15,585 nucleotides of DNA from JBBSHS01 sp038232515 (GCA_038232515.1 JBBSHS010000063.1:1-15585), one strand, 5' to 3'. Shown: positions 7,927-15,378, numbered from the stretch's first letter. Notes: generated by a model not told the origin, from the letters alone. Program-made: numbers and translations.

Positions 7927-7932
7927 AAGCTA
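7927..7932 (-). promoter_or_regulatory. candidate -10 box for leaderless phosphatase mRNA
   Basis: TAGCTT on the minus strand matches the actinobacterial TANNNT -10 pattern and ends 6 nt before the GTG at 7920, the spacing expected if transcription starts on the start codon. No recognisable -35 element lies 16-19 nt further upstream. This is a pattern match only. Confidence 0.35.
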
Positions 7933-7986
7933 CCCGCCGGGCCTGAGGTCGCGACCGGGCCACATCCGACCCGATCCGTCGAAACC

Positions 7987-9480
7987 TCAGCTCAGCATGT
8001 CGACGAAGCGCTCGAGCTGACGGAGGTTGCGGCACTCGTAGGCTCCGTCGGTGTGGGCCGCGTACTCGCTCACGATCGAGTCGCCGGTGTCCCAGTAGGA
8101 GCGAGGCTCGGGGTTCAGCCAGTAGACGTGGTCGGCTTTGGCGCCCATCTCCTTGACGACCCAGGCGTTGGCCGCGTGGTAGTTGTTGCGGGCGTCGCCG
8201 AGGAGCAGCACGGTGGTCTTGGAGGTGATCTCCGGGCCCCACCGCGGCCAGAACACCTCCAAGGCGTGGCCGTAGTCGGAGTGGCCGTCCACCCACACGA
8301 CGTCGGCCTCGGTGTTGACCCGGTGAACGGCCTGGGCGATGTCGTCGGCATCTTCGAAGTACTCCGTGACCTCGTCGATGCCGTCGATGAAGACGAACGA
8401 CCGGACCTTGGAGAACTGCCCGGAGATGGCGTAGACGAGTTGCAACGTGAATCGGGCGAATGCAGCCACCGAGCCGGAGATGTCGGCCACGACCATGATC
8501 TCGGGTTTGGCCGGGCGGGGATGGCGGAACCTGGGCTCGGCCGGCACCCCGCCGTAGGACAGCGAATGGCGCACGGTGCTGCGGAAATCGAGCGCTCCCT
8601 TGTGGCCGTGGCGACGCCGCCGGGCCAGCCGCACCGCCAGCTTGCGGGTGAGAGGGACCAGCGCCCGCCGTAGAGTCGCCATCTCGTCGGCGGTGGCGTG
8701 CATGAAGTCGATGTCCTCGGGCAGCGGCTTGCGCAGTGTCCTGGCCATGGCCTGGGCGCCCCGGTCGGCCACCAGGCGACGGCGTATCTCGGCCTCCACC
8801 TCCTGGCGGACCTCTTGGATTCGTGCCTCGTACTCGTCCCTGGCCAGCCGGCCTTGGAGCGGCGTGAGGTCACCGTCGCTCTGGTCCTGCGCCTGGGCCA
8901 GCAGGCGTTCGAGCACCCCCTCGAGGTCCAGGTTGCGCAGCGTCCGGTACAGGTAATAGGTGCCGCCCACGGGCCGACCGGGTTCCATGCCGCTGAACCG
9001 GGTGACGGCGTGACGGGCCAGTGCCCGCAGCATCACTTCCTCGTCCTCCATGAGGGCCCGGTACAGCATCTTGGCCAGCTCCTCGGGCGTCATGGCTTCG
9101 AGGCCTCCGCCGCCCTTGTCGCCCTTGTCGTCCTGGCGCTCGGCCTCCAACAGGGCGGCGATCATCTCGTTGCCCGGCTGGTTGTCCTCGTCGAAATGGA
9201 ATTCCGGGCCCCGCAGCGAGAAGTAGACCTCGAAGACCGTCTCGAACGCCCGCCAGTGGGCGTGATTTTTCACCAGGGTGGCGGCCAGCGCGTACTTGAA
9301 CGCCTCCCGGTCGTCGATGGGCGTCTCCTTGACGGCGGCCATGGCGTCGATGTGCTCGGTCAGGCTCACCGGCAGCCCGGCCGCCCGCAGCTCGACGACG
9401 AAGCCGTGCAGGAACTCCAGCAGACCGGTGCCCGACCGCTCCACCCGCTCAGAGGCCCGCTGGGGCCCGGCGGGCGTCAT
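7987..9480 (-). CDS. CoxE-like VWA-domain protein
   Basis: A 497-aa protein with a C-terminal von Willebrand A domain. The metal-ion-dependent adhesion site is visible as DISGS (D333, S335, S337), with candidate later ligands at SD (401-402) and LLLGDARNN (D429). The N-terminal 320 residues are mostly helical and charged, with a Lys/Gly-rich linker (about 117-126) and a basic stretch RRRRHGHKG (287-295) before the VWA domain, as in the CoxE/DUF58-type partners of MoxR ATPases. The ATG at 9480 overlaps the TGA of moxR (TGATG), a classic arrangement for translational coupling. In known MoxR-VWA pairs the ATPase and VWA protein work together as a chaperone or metal-insertion machine; the client here is not identifiable. 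There are no CO dehydrogenase genes nearby, so the name CoxE describes only the family. Confidence 0.87.
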   Translation of the reverse strand: MTPAGPQRASERVERSGTGLLEFLHGFVVELRAAGLPVSLTEHIDAMAAVKETPIDDREAFKYALAATLVKNHAHWRAFETVFEVYFSLRGPEFHFDEDNQPGNEMIAALLEAERQDDKGDKGGGGLEAMTPEELAKMLYRALMEDEEVMLRALARHAVTRFSGMEPGRPVGGTYYLYRTLRNLDLEGVLERLLAQAQDQSDGDLTPLQGRLARDEYEARIQEVRQEVEAEIRRRLVADRGAQAMARTLRKPLPEDIDFMHATADEMATLRRALVPLTRKLAVRLARRRRHGHKGALDFRSTVRHSLSYGGVPAEPRFRHPRPAKPEIMVVADISGSVAAFARFTLQLVYAISGQFSKVRSFVFIDGIDEVTEYFEDADDIAQAVHRVNTEADVVWVDGHSDYGHALEVFWPRWGPEITSKTTVLLLGDARNNYHAANAWVVKEMGAKADHVYWLNPEPRSYWDTGDSIVSEYAAHTDGAYECRNLRQLERFVDMLS

Positions 9481-10448
9481 CACTTGACCGGGTTCACGCT
9501 CAGCTCCTTGGCCGCCTTGGCGATGTCGGACTGGTACTTGAGCAGGATGTGAAGGGTCTCCTTGGCCTGGTCGGCGTCCACGTCGTCGATCCCCAGCAGC
9601 AGCAGGGTTCGGGCCCAGTCGAGCGTCTCCGACACCGAAGGATGCTTCTTCAGCTCCAGCTGGCGGATGGAGCGCACGATGCGCACCACCTGGTCGGCCA
9701 GGTGCTCGGAGATGTCGGGCACCCGGGTCGTGACGATCTCCTTCTCCCGGGCCATGTCCGGGTAGTCGATGTGCAGGAACAGGCAGCGCCGCTTCAGCGC
9801 CTCGGACAGCTCGCGGGTGTTGTTGGAGGTGAGGAACACCAGCGGCACCTGCCGGGCCACCACGGTCCCCAGCTCGGGGATCGACACCTGGTAGTCGGAC
9901 AGCACCTCGAGCAGCAGGGCCTCGGTCTCGACCTCCACCCGGTCCACCTCGTCGATCAGCAGCACCACCGGCTCGTCGGCCCGGATGGCCTCGAGCAGCG
10001 GCCGGGTGAGGAGGAAGTCCTCGGAGAAGATGTCCTCGCTGATGTCGTTCCAGCCCCGCGACTCCGGGGAACCGTCGTGGCCGCCCGTACCTCCGCCGTC
10101 GCCATCGGCGTTGCGCTCGGCCTGGATGCGCAACAACTGCTTCTTGTAGTTCCACTCGTAGAGAGCCTTGGACTCGTCCAGGCCCTCGTAGCACTGGAGC
10201 CGGATGAGACGGGCCCCGCTCATGGCCGCCACCGCCTTGGCCAGCTCGGTCTTGCCCGTGCCCGCCGGGCCCTCCACCAGCACCGGCTTGCCCAGGCGCT
10301 CGGCCAGGTAGACGACGCCGGCGATGCCCTCGTCGGCCAGGTAGGCGACCGAGCGCAGGCCGTCCCGGACCGCAGTCACGGACCCGAAGCGGGGCCGGAG
10401 CGGCTCTGTGGCCGCGGACCGTGGCCCGCCGGCGGGGGTGGTGGTCAC
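9480..10448 (-). CDS. moxR: MoxR-family AAA+ ATPase
   Basis: A 322-aa AAA+ ATPase of the MoxR type. Walker A is GPAGTGKT (60-67) and Walker B is LLIDEVDR (163-170, D166/E167). Sensor 1 is FLTSNNT (205-211), and the arginine-finger segment is ALKRRCLFLHIDYP (217-230). The QCYEGLDESKALYEWNYKKQ region (about 85-104) is typical of MoxR proteins encoded beside VWA genes. Residues about 111-132 form a Gly/Asp-rich insertion that is probably a disordered loop. GTG 10448 overlaps the proA stop by four bases (GTGA), and the gene's own TGA overlaps the VWA start, so proA, moxR and the VWA gene are coupled in that order. The ATPase presumably remodels a complex with the VWA partner. The client is unknown. 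Confidence 0.92.
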   Translation of the reverse strand: MTTTPAGGPRSAATEPLRPRFGSVTAVRDGLRSVAYLADEGIAGVVYLAERLGKPVLVEGPAGTGKTELAKAVAAMSGARLIRLQCYEGLDESKALYEWNYKKQLLRIQAERNADGDGGGTGGHDGSPESRGWNDISEDIFSEDFLLTRPLLEAIRADEPVVLLIDEVDRVEVETEALLLEVLSDYQVSIPELGTVVARQVPLVFLTSNNTRELSEALKRRCLFLHIDYPDMAREKEIVTTRVPDISEHLADQVVRIVRSIRQLELKKHPSVSETLDWARTLLLLGIDDVDADQAKETLHILLKYQSDIAKAAKELSVNPVK

Positions 10449-11704
10449 GTGCGGATCTGCCCGGACCCGTTGATGAGGAACTTGAGGGTGGTGAGCTCGC
10501 GTACGCCCATGGGGCCCCGGGCGTGGAGCTTCTGGGTGCTGATGCCGATCTCCGCTCCGAAGCCCAACTGCTCGCCGTCGGTGAAGCGGGTCGAGGCGTT
10601 GACGACCACAGCGGCGGCGTCGACCCGGCGCTGGAACGCCTCGGCGGCGTCGAGGTCACGGGTGACGATGGCTTCGGTGTGGCCGGTGCCGAACCTCGCG
10701 ATGTGGTCGACGGCGGCGTCGAGCGACGGCACCACGGCCACACTCATCTTCAGGTCGAGGAACTCCCGGGCGAAATCGGCCTCGGTGGCGGTCCCGACGG
10801 ACGGGGCGATGGTGCGGGTGGCCTTGTCGCCGACCAGCTCGACGCCGTCGAGGGCGCCGATGACCAGCGGCAGGAAGCGCTCGGCCACGGCCCGGTGCAC
10901 GATGAGGCTCTCGGCCGCGTTGCAGACACTGGGGCGCTGGGTCTTGGCGTTGACCACGATGGCCACGGCCAGATCGAGGTCGGCCGACTCGTCGACGTAC
11001 ACGTGGCAGTTGCCGTCACCGTCGATGACGTAGGGGACCGTGGCGTGGTCGAGAACGGCCTGGATGAGCGACGGGCCGCCGCGGGGGATGAGGCAGTCGA
11101 TGTGGGCCCGCAGGCGCATGAACTCGGTGGCCGCCTCGTGGCTGGTGTCCTCGACCAGGACGAGGGCGTCGGGCGGCAGACCCGCTTTGCCCACGCCCTC
11201 GCGCAGCGTGGCCGCGATGGCCCGGTTGGACGAGATGGCGGCGGCCGACCCCCGCAGGAAGGCGGCGTTGCCCGACTTGAGGCACAGACCGAAAGCGTCG
11301 CTGGTGACGTTGGGCCGGTTCTCGTAGATGACGGCGACGACGCCCAGCGGCACCCGTACCCGTCGGACCCGCAAGCCGTTGGGCCGGACCCACCCGTCGG
11401 TCACCTCGCCCACCGGATCGGCGAGGCCGGCCACCTGGCGGAGGCCGGCGGCCATGGCCTCGACCCGGCCTGGTGTCAGGCGCAGGCGGTCGACAACGGG
11501 GGCGGCCGTGCCCGCCTTCTCGGCCCGTTCGACGTCGACGGCGTTGGCGGCCAGGATGCCGTCCCTGCGGTCGACCAGAAGGTCGGCGGCGGTATGAAGG
11601 GCGGCGTCCTTCGTCTCGGTGGATGCCTGGGCCAGCACCGCAGTCGCGGCGCGGGCCCGCCGTCCGAGCGCCTCCATGGCTCCGACGGCGGCGGATTCGG
11701 GCAC
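10445..11704 (-). CDS. proA: glutamate-5-semialdehyde dehydrogenase (gamma-glutamyl phosphate reductase)
   Basis: Catalyses NADPH-dependent reduction of gamma-glutamyl phosphate to glutamate-5-semialdehyde, the second step of proline synthesis. At 419 aa it has the usual family length. Diagnostic blocks: VPLGVVAVIYENRPNVT (118-134), LKSGNAAFLRG (142-152), the catalytic-cysteine motif SVCNAAES (C261), GTGHTEAIV, VNASTRFTDGEQ and GFGAEIGISTQKLHARGP near the C-terminus. The start is GTG 11704, supported by a TATCCT box ending 6 nt upstream, which fits a leaderless transcript. An internal ATG at 11677, with GGAG before it, is the alternative. The frame remains open far upstream, but that part is antisense to other genes and not coding. 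The proB partner is not in the window. The stop overlaps the moxR start, so proline synthesis and the AAA+/VWA pair share a transcript. Confidence 0.95.
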   Translation of the reverse strand: MPESAAVGAMEALGRRARAATAVLAQASTETKDAALHTAADLLVDRRDGILAANAVDVERAEKAGTAAPVVDRLRLTPGRVEAMAAGLRQVAGLADPVGEVTDGWVRPNGLRVRRVRVPLGVVAVIYENRPNVTSDAFGLCLKSGNAAFLRGSAAAISSNRAIAATLREGVGKAGLPPDALVLVEDTSHEAATEFMRLRAHIDCLIPRGGPSLIQAVLDHATVPYVIDGDGNCHVYVDESADLDLAVAIVVNAKTQRPSVCNAAESLIVHRAVAERFLPLVIGALDGVELVGDKATRTIAPSVGTATEADFAREFLDLKMSVAVVPSLDAAVDHIARFGTGHTEAIVTRDLDAAEAFQRRVDAAAVVVNASTRFTDGEQLGFGAEIGISTQKLHARGPMGVRELTTLKFLINGSGQIRT

Positions 11705-11710
11705 CGGAGC

Positions 11711-11716
11711 AGGATA
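11711..11716 (-). promoter_or_regulatory. candidate -10 box for leaderless proA-moxR-VWA transcript
   Basis: TATCCT on the minus strand fits the TANNNT pattern and ends exactly 6 nt before the proA GTG, so transcription would begin at the start codon. No good -35 hexamer is seen at the usual distance. It lies in the 102-bp divergent region shared with the DUF2510 gene. Confidence 0.45.
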
Positions 11717-11767
11717 CCGGGCTCCCTGACGGCTGGCCCCAAGATCCGCACGAGATACCAACCCCAT

Positions 11768-11773
11768 TACACT
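11768..11773 (+). promoter_or_regulatory. candidate -10 box for the DUF2510 gene
   Basis: TACACT in an unusually AT-rich stretch of the 102-bp divergent region. It would give a start site near 11780 and a leader of about 27 nt containing GGAG (11799-11802), 4 nt before the ATG. No clear -35 is visible. Confidence 0.4.
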
Positions 11774-11806
11774 TTGCCGGCGGCTCGATGATTGGAACGG
11801 AGACAC

Positions 11807-12310
11807 ATGACCGACCCAGATTGGTTTCCTGACCCGACCGGGCGGCATCAGCTCCGGTACTTCGACGGCGACCGTTGGACCGACGCCGTGTCCAGCGACG
11901 GCCGACAGGCCACCGACGCCGTCGACCATCTCCCCGCCCAGCAGTCCACCGGCGGCCCACCGGTCCTGGTCACCGTGGGCGACATCGCCTGCACCCAGAC
12001 CGAGGTCATCACTCCAGCCGGGACGTTCCCCCTCGCCGGGACCGTTTGGATGGTGTCCAACAACACCCAGGCCACAGAGTCCATCCCCACCTACGCCATC
12101 GTCCTGGCCATCATCTTCGTCGTCTTCTGCCTCGTCGGCCTGCTCTTCCTCTTGATAAAGCAACGCACGATCCAGGGCTATGTGCAGGTGAGCGTCCAGG
12201 GCCCCAACCTCTACTACGCCACCCAGTTGCCCATTGTCGCCGTCCCCCAGATCACCGACATCGAGCAGAGGGTCAACTTCATCCGGTCGCTCGTCGCCGC
12301 CTCGGCCTGA
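11807..12310 (+). CDS. DUF2510-domain single-pass membrane protein
   Basis: A 167-aa protein. The N-terminus is a clear DUF2510 module (WFPDPTGRHQLRYFDGDRWT, residues 6-25), a short tryptophan-bounded motif common on actinobacterial membrane proteins and of unknown function. A spacer rich in Pro, Gln and Thr follows, then a segment about 52-90, then one strong transmembrane helix (about 96-117: IVLAIIFVVFCLVGLLFLLI), then a C-terminal part of about 50 residues after a basic KQR stop-transfer. The ATG at 11807 is chosen because it sits 4 nt after GGAG and opens directly into the DUF2510 motif. A TTG at 11792 is in frame but less likely. It is divergent from proA and converges with the zinc-ribbon gene. 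Function unknown. Confidence 0.85.
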   Translation: MTDPDWFPDPTGRHQLRYFDGDRWTDAVSSDGRQATDAVDHLPAQQSTGGPPVLVTVGDIACTQTEVITPAGTFPLAGTVWMVSNNTQATESIPTYAIVLAIIFVVFCLVGLLFLLIKQRTIQGYVQVSVQGPNLYYATQLPIVAVPQITDIEQRVNFIRSLVAASA

Positions 12311-12342
12311 GGAGCGGCGCCAGGACTCTGCAGCATCCGCAG

Positions 12343-13221
12343 CTATGGCGAGCGGTGGCCCGGGATGGGGTCGAGGGCGGTCAGCTTGGTGCCGTCGTAG
12401 CGGAAGCGTACGGACTGGGGCGGTTGGGAAGGCGACCCCAGAGGGTCGCCTGGCGCGTAGATGGCGTACTGCAAAGTGACGGTGTCGTTGGTCTGGTCGG
12501 ACAGGCTGATGCCGGCCGACGGGTCCTTGGTGTCGTTGCCCAGGTAACGGCTGTCGGCGAAGAAGAAAGCCCGTTTCTGATAGCCGTCGGCCGACCCGGT
12601 GGCGGTGGCCAGGATGACCTTCAAGACGTTGTCGTTGGTGAAGCCGTCGGAGTTGGCCGTCGCGTAGCCCTGGGAATGCACCAGTGACTCGGCCTGGCTC
12701 AACGTGACGATCTGGTCGCCGGCGGGCGCCGTGGTGGACGGGGTGGCGGTCGTCGTCACCGGTCGGGTGGTCGTCGTCGGGCGTGTCGACGAAGTGGTCG
12801 TGGGCTGGGTGGTGGGTACCTCGGTGGACGTGGTGGTGACCGACTGCAGACTGGTGCTCTTTCCCCGGTTGGCCAGCACCGCTACGAGGACCACGAGGAG
12901 CACCAGCAACACGGTGGAGACCACCGCCGGCACCAGCCACCGCGGTGGGCCGCCCGGGCGGACCGGCGGCCCCGGTGGGCCGGGTGGGCGAGGCGGAGCG
13001 GGTGGGCCGGCGGGCGGGATCGGTGGGCCGGACATGGGCATGGCCGCCGTCGGCTCGGCGGGTGGCGGTGAAGCGACCGTGGTCGGCTCCCCGCTCCAGG
13101 GCCCGTCGCCCTGCGGCAACGGTCCGGCGGCGCCCGCCCCTTCCACCAACCGGGAACCGCACGTCGGACAGAATCCTCCGGGACCGACGCTCACCTCATG
13201 GCCGTTGGGGCAGCGCATCAT
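12343..13221 (-). CDS. zinc-ribbon, single-TM protein with LppP/LprE-like extracytoplasmic domain
   Basis: A 292-aa protein with a modular layout. A short zinc ribbon (C4, H8, C18, C21; CPNGHE ... CPTCG) is followed by a Pro/Gly-rich cytoplasmic linker (about 51-93), one transmembrane helix (about 95-117), a Thr/Pro-rich stalk (122-166) and a C-terminal globular domain (169-290). The last contains AFFFADSRYLGND, DPSAGI, VTLQYAIYAPGDP and VRFRYDGTKL, resembling the LppP/LprE lipoprotein family of mycobacteria. Here the domain is tethered by a helix rather than a lipobox. ATG 13221 is chosen: GAAGG (13229-13233) stands 7 nt upstream and the zinc ribbon starts at residue 4. Upstream extension of the frame is antisense to the acetyltransferase. 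It may link an envelope-exposed sensor to a cytoplasmic partner; this is inference, and the family assignment is moderate. Confidence 0.78.
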   Translation of the reverse strand: MMRCPNGHEVSVGPGGFCPTCGSRLVEGAGAAGPLPQGDGPWSGEPTTVASPPPAEPTAAMPMSGPPIPPAGPPAPPRPPGPPGPPVRPGGPPRWLVPAVVSTVLLVLLVVLVAVLANRGKSTSLQSVTTTSTEVPTTQPTTTSSTRPTTTTRPVTTTATPSTTAPAGDQIVTLSQAESLVHSQGYATANSDGFTNDNVLKVILATATGSADGYQKRAFFFADSRYLGNDTKDPSAGISLSDQTNDTVTLQYAIYAPGDPLGSPSQPPQSVRFRYDGTKLTALDPIPGHRSP

Positions 13222-13252
13222 CGTCACACCTTCGCGCCGGGCGGGTCCCTTC

Positions 13253-13303
13253 ATGGTGCACCGTGCCGGTGGCATGGTGCCCAGTGCGCGGGTGGTGCAC
13301 ACT
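13253..13303 (+). repeat. three 12-bp direct repeats in a divergent promoter region
   Basis: ATGGTGCACCGT (13253-13264), ATGGTGCCCAGT (13274-13285) and GTGGTGCACACT (13292-13303) share the pattern RTGGTGCMCMST, with spacings of 21 and 18 bp (about two helical turns). They lie between the divergent zinc-ribbon and acetyltransferase starts. The third copy ends 7 nt before GTG 13311 and covers a possible weak -10 (CACACT). They could be operator sites; chance similarity in GC-rich DNA cannot be excluded. Confidence 0.35.
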
Positions 13304-13310
13304 CCCCGTC

Positions 13311-13904
13311 GTGATCGCCGTGCGCCGCGCCACCCCCAGCGACACCCCGGTCCTGGCCGCGGCGTTGGCCAGGGCCTTCGAGGACGACCCGCTGATGGTG
13401 TGGCTGGTACCCGACACCGGGCGCCGAACCCACCTCCTGGCCGAGTTGTTCGTGGCCACACTCGAGGTCCTGGCTCTGCCCGCAGGCGAGACCTACACGA
13501 CGCAGGAGTGCTGGGGGGGAGCGCTCTGGCTGCCGCCGGGTCGGTGGCGTCCCCGACGGCTCGACCAGCTCAAGCTCCTGCCCGCCACCTGGAAGCTGTT
13601 GGGCCGGAGGCTGGGCAAGGTGGCGTCGGCTCTGCGGGCCGTCGAGCAGCACCATCCCGAGGAGGCCCACTGGTACCTGCACTCCCTGGGCATCGATCCC
13701 GTGCACCAGGGGCGAGGGGTGGGGCGGGCCATTCTCACCCCGATACTGCAGCGCTGCGATGCCACCCGCTCTGCCGCCTACCTCGAGTCATCCAAGCCGC
13801 GGAACCTCGCCTTCTACGAGGCCGCCGGCTTCGTGGCGCGGGCGCCGGTCGAGCTGGCCGACGGCCCGACCCTGTGGCCCATGTGGCGGGACCCCAGGCC
13901 GTGA
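13311..13904 (+). CDS. GNAT-family N-acetyltransferase
   Basis: A 197-aa protein with the GNAT fold. It has an N-terminal VRRATPSD opening typical of the family, LGIDPVHQGRGVGRAIL (126-142) containing the acetyl-CoA pyrophosphate loop QGRGVG (133-138), and a C-terminal LESSKPRNLAFYEAAGF (158-174). The middle (about 60-115) is longer and more basic than in minimal GNATs and probably forms the acceptor-binding part. The substrate cannot be named. The start is GTG 13311; GTG 13320 is an in-frame alternative, and no ribosome site precedes either, so a leaderless mRNA is possible. The downstream TerB/AAA+ gene starts 4 nt after the stop, so the two are almost certainly co-expressed. Confidence 0.87.
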   Translation: MIAVRRATPSDTPVLAAALARAFEDDPLMVWLVPDTGRRTHLLAELFVATLEVLALPAGETYTTQECWGGALWLPPGRWRPRRLDQLKLLPATWKLLGRRLGKVASALRAVEQHHPEEAHWYLHSLGIDPVHQGRGVGRAILTPILQRCDATRSAAYLESSKPRNLAFYEAAGFVARAPVELADGPTLWPMWRDPRP

Positions 13905-13908
13905 GGCC

Positions 13909-15333
13909 ATGAAGGTCGACGCCCTGGTCGAGCCGGTCGACTCCTTCGTGGGGGAGGTGGGCGACACGCTGGTGGCCCTGGCCGGCACCGTCCCAGGTCG
14001 GGCCGCGCCCGATCAGCTGAGGGCGGACGTCGCCCTGGAAGCGTTCCGCATCGCCGCCGCCATCGTCGACGCTGACGGGCGCCACGGCGACGCCGAGTTG
14101 GCCGCCCTCATCGTCGCCTTCGCCGCCCATCTCCCGGCCAGGATCGGCCTGGCCTCGCCCACGTCCCTGAGGCAGGCGGGGCTCGTCACCGGCGCCCGGT
14201 CCTTCGTCGAGCGGCCCTCGACGCTGTTCGAGATCCTGGCCGGCCACGACGCCCGAGAGGGCCGGCGAGACGCCTGGCGCTACTACGACCTGGCCACCCG
14301 CATCGCCCACGTCGCCGCCGCGTTGGACGACCATCCGAGCAGCGACGAGCTGGCCACCATCGACCGCCTCCGGGCCACCCTGCTCGGGGCCATGGACGAC
14401 GCTGCCCAGCTGGCCGCAGCCACGCCATCGGCCGTGGCCCGAGGGGGTTCACCTCAGGCGCAGGTCGTCACGGCGGCACCTTCGGCCCCGGCTGCCCCGG
14501 GAACTGAGCTGCCGCCGGTCCGGCCCGTGGCCGAGCTGTTGGCCGAGCTCGACCGCCTGACCGGCCTGGCCCCGGTCAAGGCCGAGGTCAGGCTGGTGGC
14601 CGACCTGCTCCAGGTGCAGGGCATGCGCCGCCAACGCGGCCTCCCCGTCCCCCAGACCAGCCACCACCTCGTGTTCACCGGCAACCCGGGAACGGGCAAG
14701 ACGACGGTGGCCCGGCTCGTGGCCCAGATCTACCGCAGCCTCGGGGTGGTGAGCCGGGGCCACCTGGTGGAGACCGACCGTTCCGGCCTGGTGGCCGGCT
14801 ACGTGGGCCAGACGGCGCAGCGGGTCACCGAGGTGGTCACCAGCGCGCTGGGTGGCGTCCTGCTCATCGACGAGGCGTATGCGCTGGTGCGCGGGGGCGG
14901 GTCCGACTTCGGTCGGGAGGCCATCGACACGCTCGTCAAGCTCATCGAGGACCACCGCGACGATCTGGTGGTGATTGCCGCCGGCTACCCCGAGGAGATG
15001 GTCGAGTTCATCGAGGCCAACCCCGGCCTGCGGTCCCGCTTCCCCCGCACCATCCACTTCCCCGACTACACGACCGAGGAGCTGACGGCCATCTTCGTCT
15101 CGTTGTGCCAGCGGGACGCGTACCGGCCCACCGACGAGGCCGTGCGTGCGGTCCGGGCCTTCTTCGACGCCCAGGTACGGGACAAGGGTTTCGGCAACGG
15201 TCGCCTGGCCCGGAACCTGTTCGAGGCGGCGGTGGCCCGACAGGCGGGGCGCATGGTCGATCTGACCGAGACGGGCGCCACCCCTTCCGACGACCAGTTG
15301 TGCGGGCTGGAGGCCCTCGACATCGGGCCGTAG
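13909..15333 (+). CDS. TerB-like domain fused to CbxX/CfxQ-type AAA+ ATPase
   Basis: A 474-aa two-part protein. The N-terminal helical region (about 35-170) contains AAAIVDADGRHGDAEL (49-64) and a second acidic helix pair near 127-158. Both resemble TerB-like modules, whose conserved Asp/Glu residues are thought to bind metal. An Ala/Pro-rich linker (170-206) leads to a CbxX/CfxQ AAA+ domain: LTGLAPVKAEV (217-227), Walker A GNPGTGKT (258-265), VAGYVGQT (295-302), Walker B VLLIDEAYAL (317-326; D321/E322), sensor-1 region VIAAGY (355-360), arginine-finger segment NPGLRSRFP (371-379) and GNGRLARNLFE (429-439). The same AAA+ subfamily includes the Rubisco activase CbbX and the EccA ATPases of type VII secretion; nothing here supports either role. 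ATG 13909 lies 4 nt after the acetyltransferase stop. Client unknown. The TerB assignment is moderate and the AAA+ assignment is firm. Confidence 0.9.
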   Translation: MKVDALVEPVDSFVGEVGDTLVALAGTVPGRAAPDQLRADVALEAFRIAAAIVDADGRHGDAELAALIVAFAAHLPARIGLASPTSLRQAGLVTGARSFVERPSTLFEILAGHDAREGRRDAWRYYDLATRIAHVAAALDDHPSSDELATIDRLRATLLGAMDDAAQLAAATPSAVARGGSPQAQVVTAAPSAPAAPGTELPPVRPVAELLAELDRLTGLAPVKAEVRLVADLLQVQGMRRQRGLPVPQTSHHLVFTGNPGTGKTTVARLVAQIYRSLGVVSRGHLVETDRSGLVAGYVGQTAQRVTEVVTSALGGVLLIDEAYALVRGGGSDFGREAIDTLVKLIEDHRDDLVVIAAGYPEEMVEFIEANPGLRSRFPRTIHFPDYTTEELTAIFVSLCQRDAYRPTDEAVRAVRAFFDAQVRDKGFGNGRLARNLFEAAVARQAGRMVDLTETGATPSDDQLCGLEALDIGP

Positions 15334-15364
15334 TGAGCGGCGGGAGCTGCGGCCTTCTCCTCGC

Positions 15365-15370
15365 TAACCT
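15365..15370 (+). promoter_or_regulatory. candidate -10 box before the PspA gene
   Basis: TAACCT ends 8 nt before the ATG at 15379, the only AT-rich patch in the 45-bp gap after the AAA+ gene. No Shine-Dalgarno is visible, so a nearly leaderless transcript is plausible. No -35 is recognised. Confidence 0.3.
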
Positions 15371-15378
15371 GGCCCGTC

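Noticed and set aside
7987..10448. CO dehydrogenase maturation locus (coxD/coxE)
   Set aside because: No coxMSL, molybdopterin or formate-type genes are present; the MoxR/VWA pair is linked to proA instead.
9481..10743. Upstream extension of the VWA frame to 918 codons
   Set aside because: The added part is the wrong frame of the MoxR gene, and the ATG at 9480 with a TGATG overlap is the natural start.
11705..13162. Upstream extension of the proA frame to 905 codons
   Set aside because: It passes antisense through the DUF2510 gene and through an off-frame of the zinc-ribbon gene. ProA homology and a -10 box both support the start at 11704.
12945..13310. Upstream extension of the acetyltransferase frame
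   Set aside because: It is antisense to the zinc-ribbon gene and Arg/Pro-rich, and the GNAT fold begins right after 13311.
13909..15333. Rubisco activase CbbX or type VII secretion EccA
   Set aside because: The AAA+ subfamily matches, but there are no Rubisco, Calvin-cycle or ESX genes nearby, and the N-terminus looks TerB-like instead of the TPR-rich domain of EccA.
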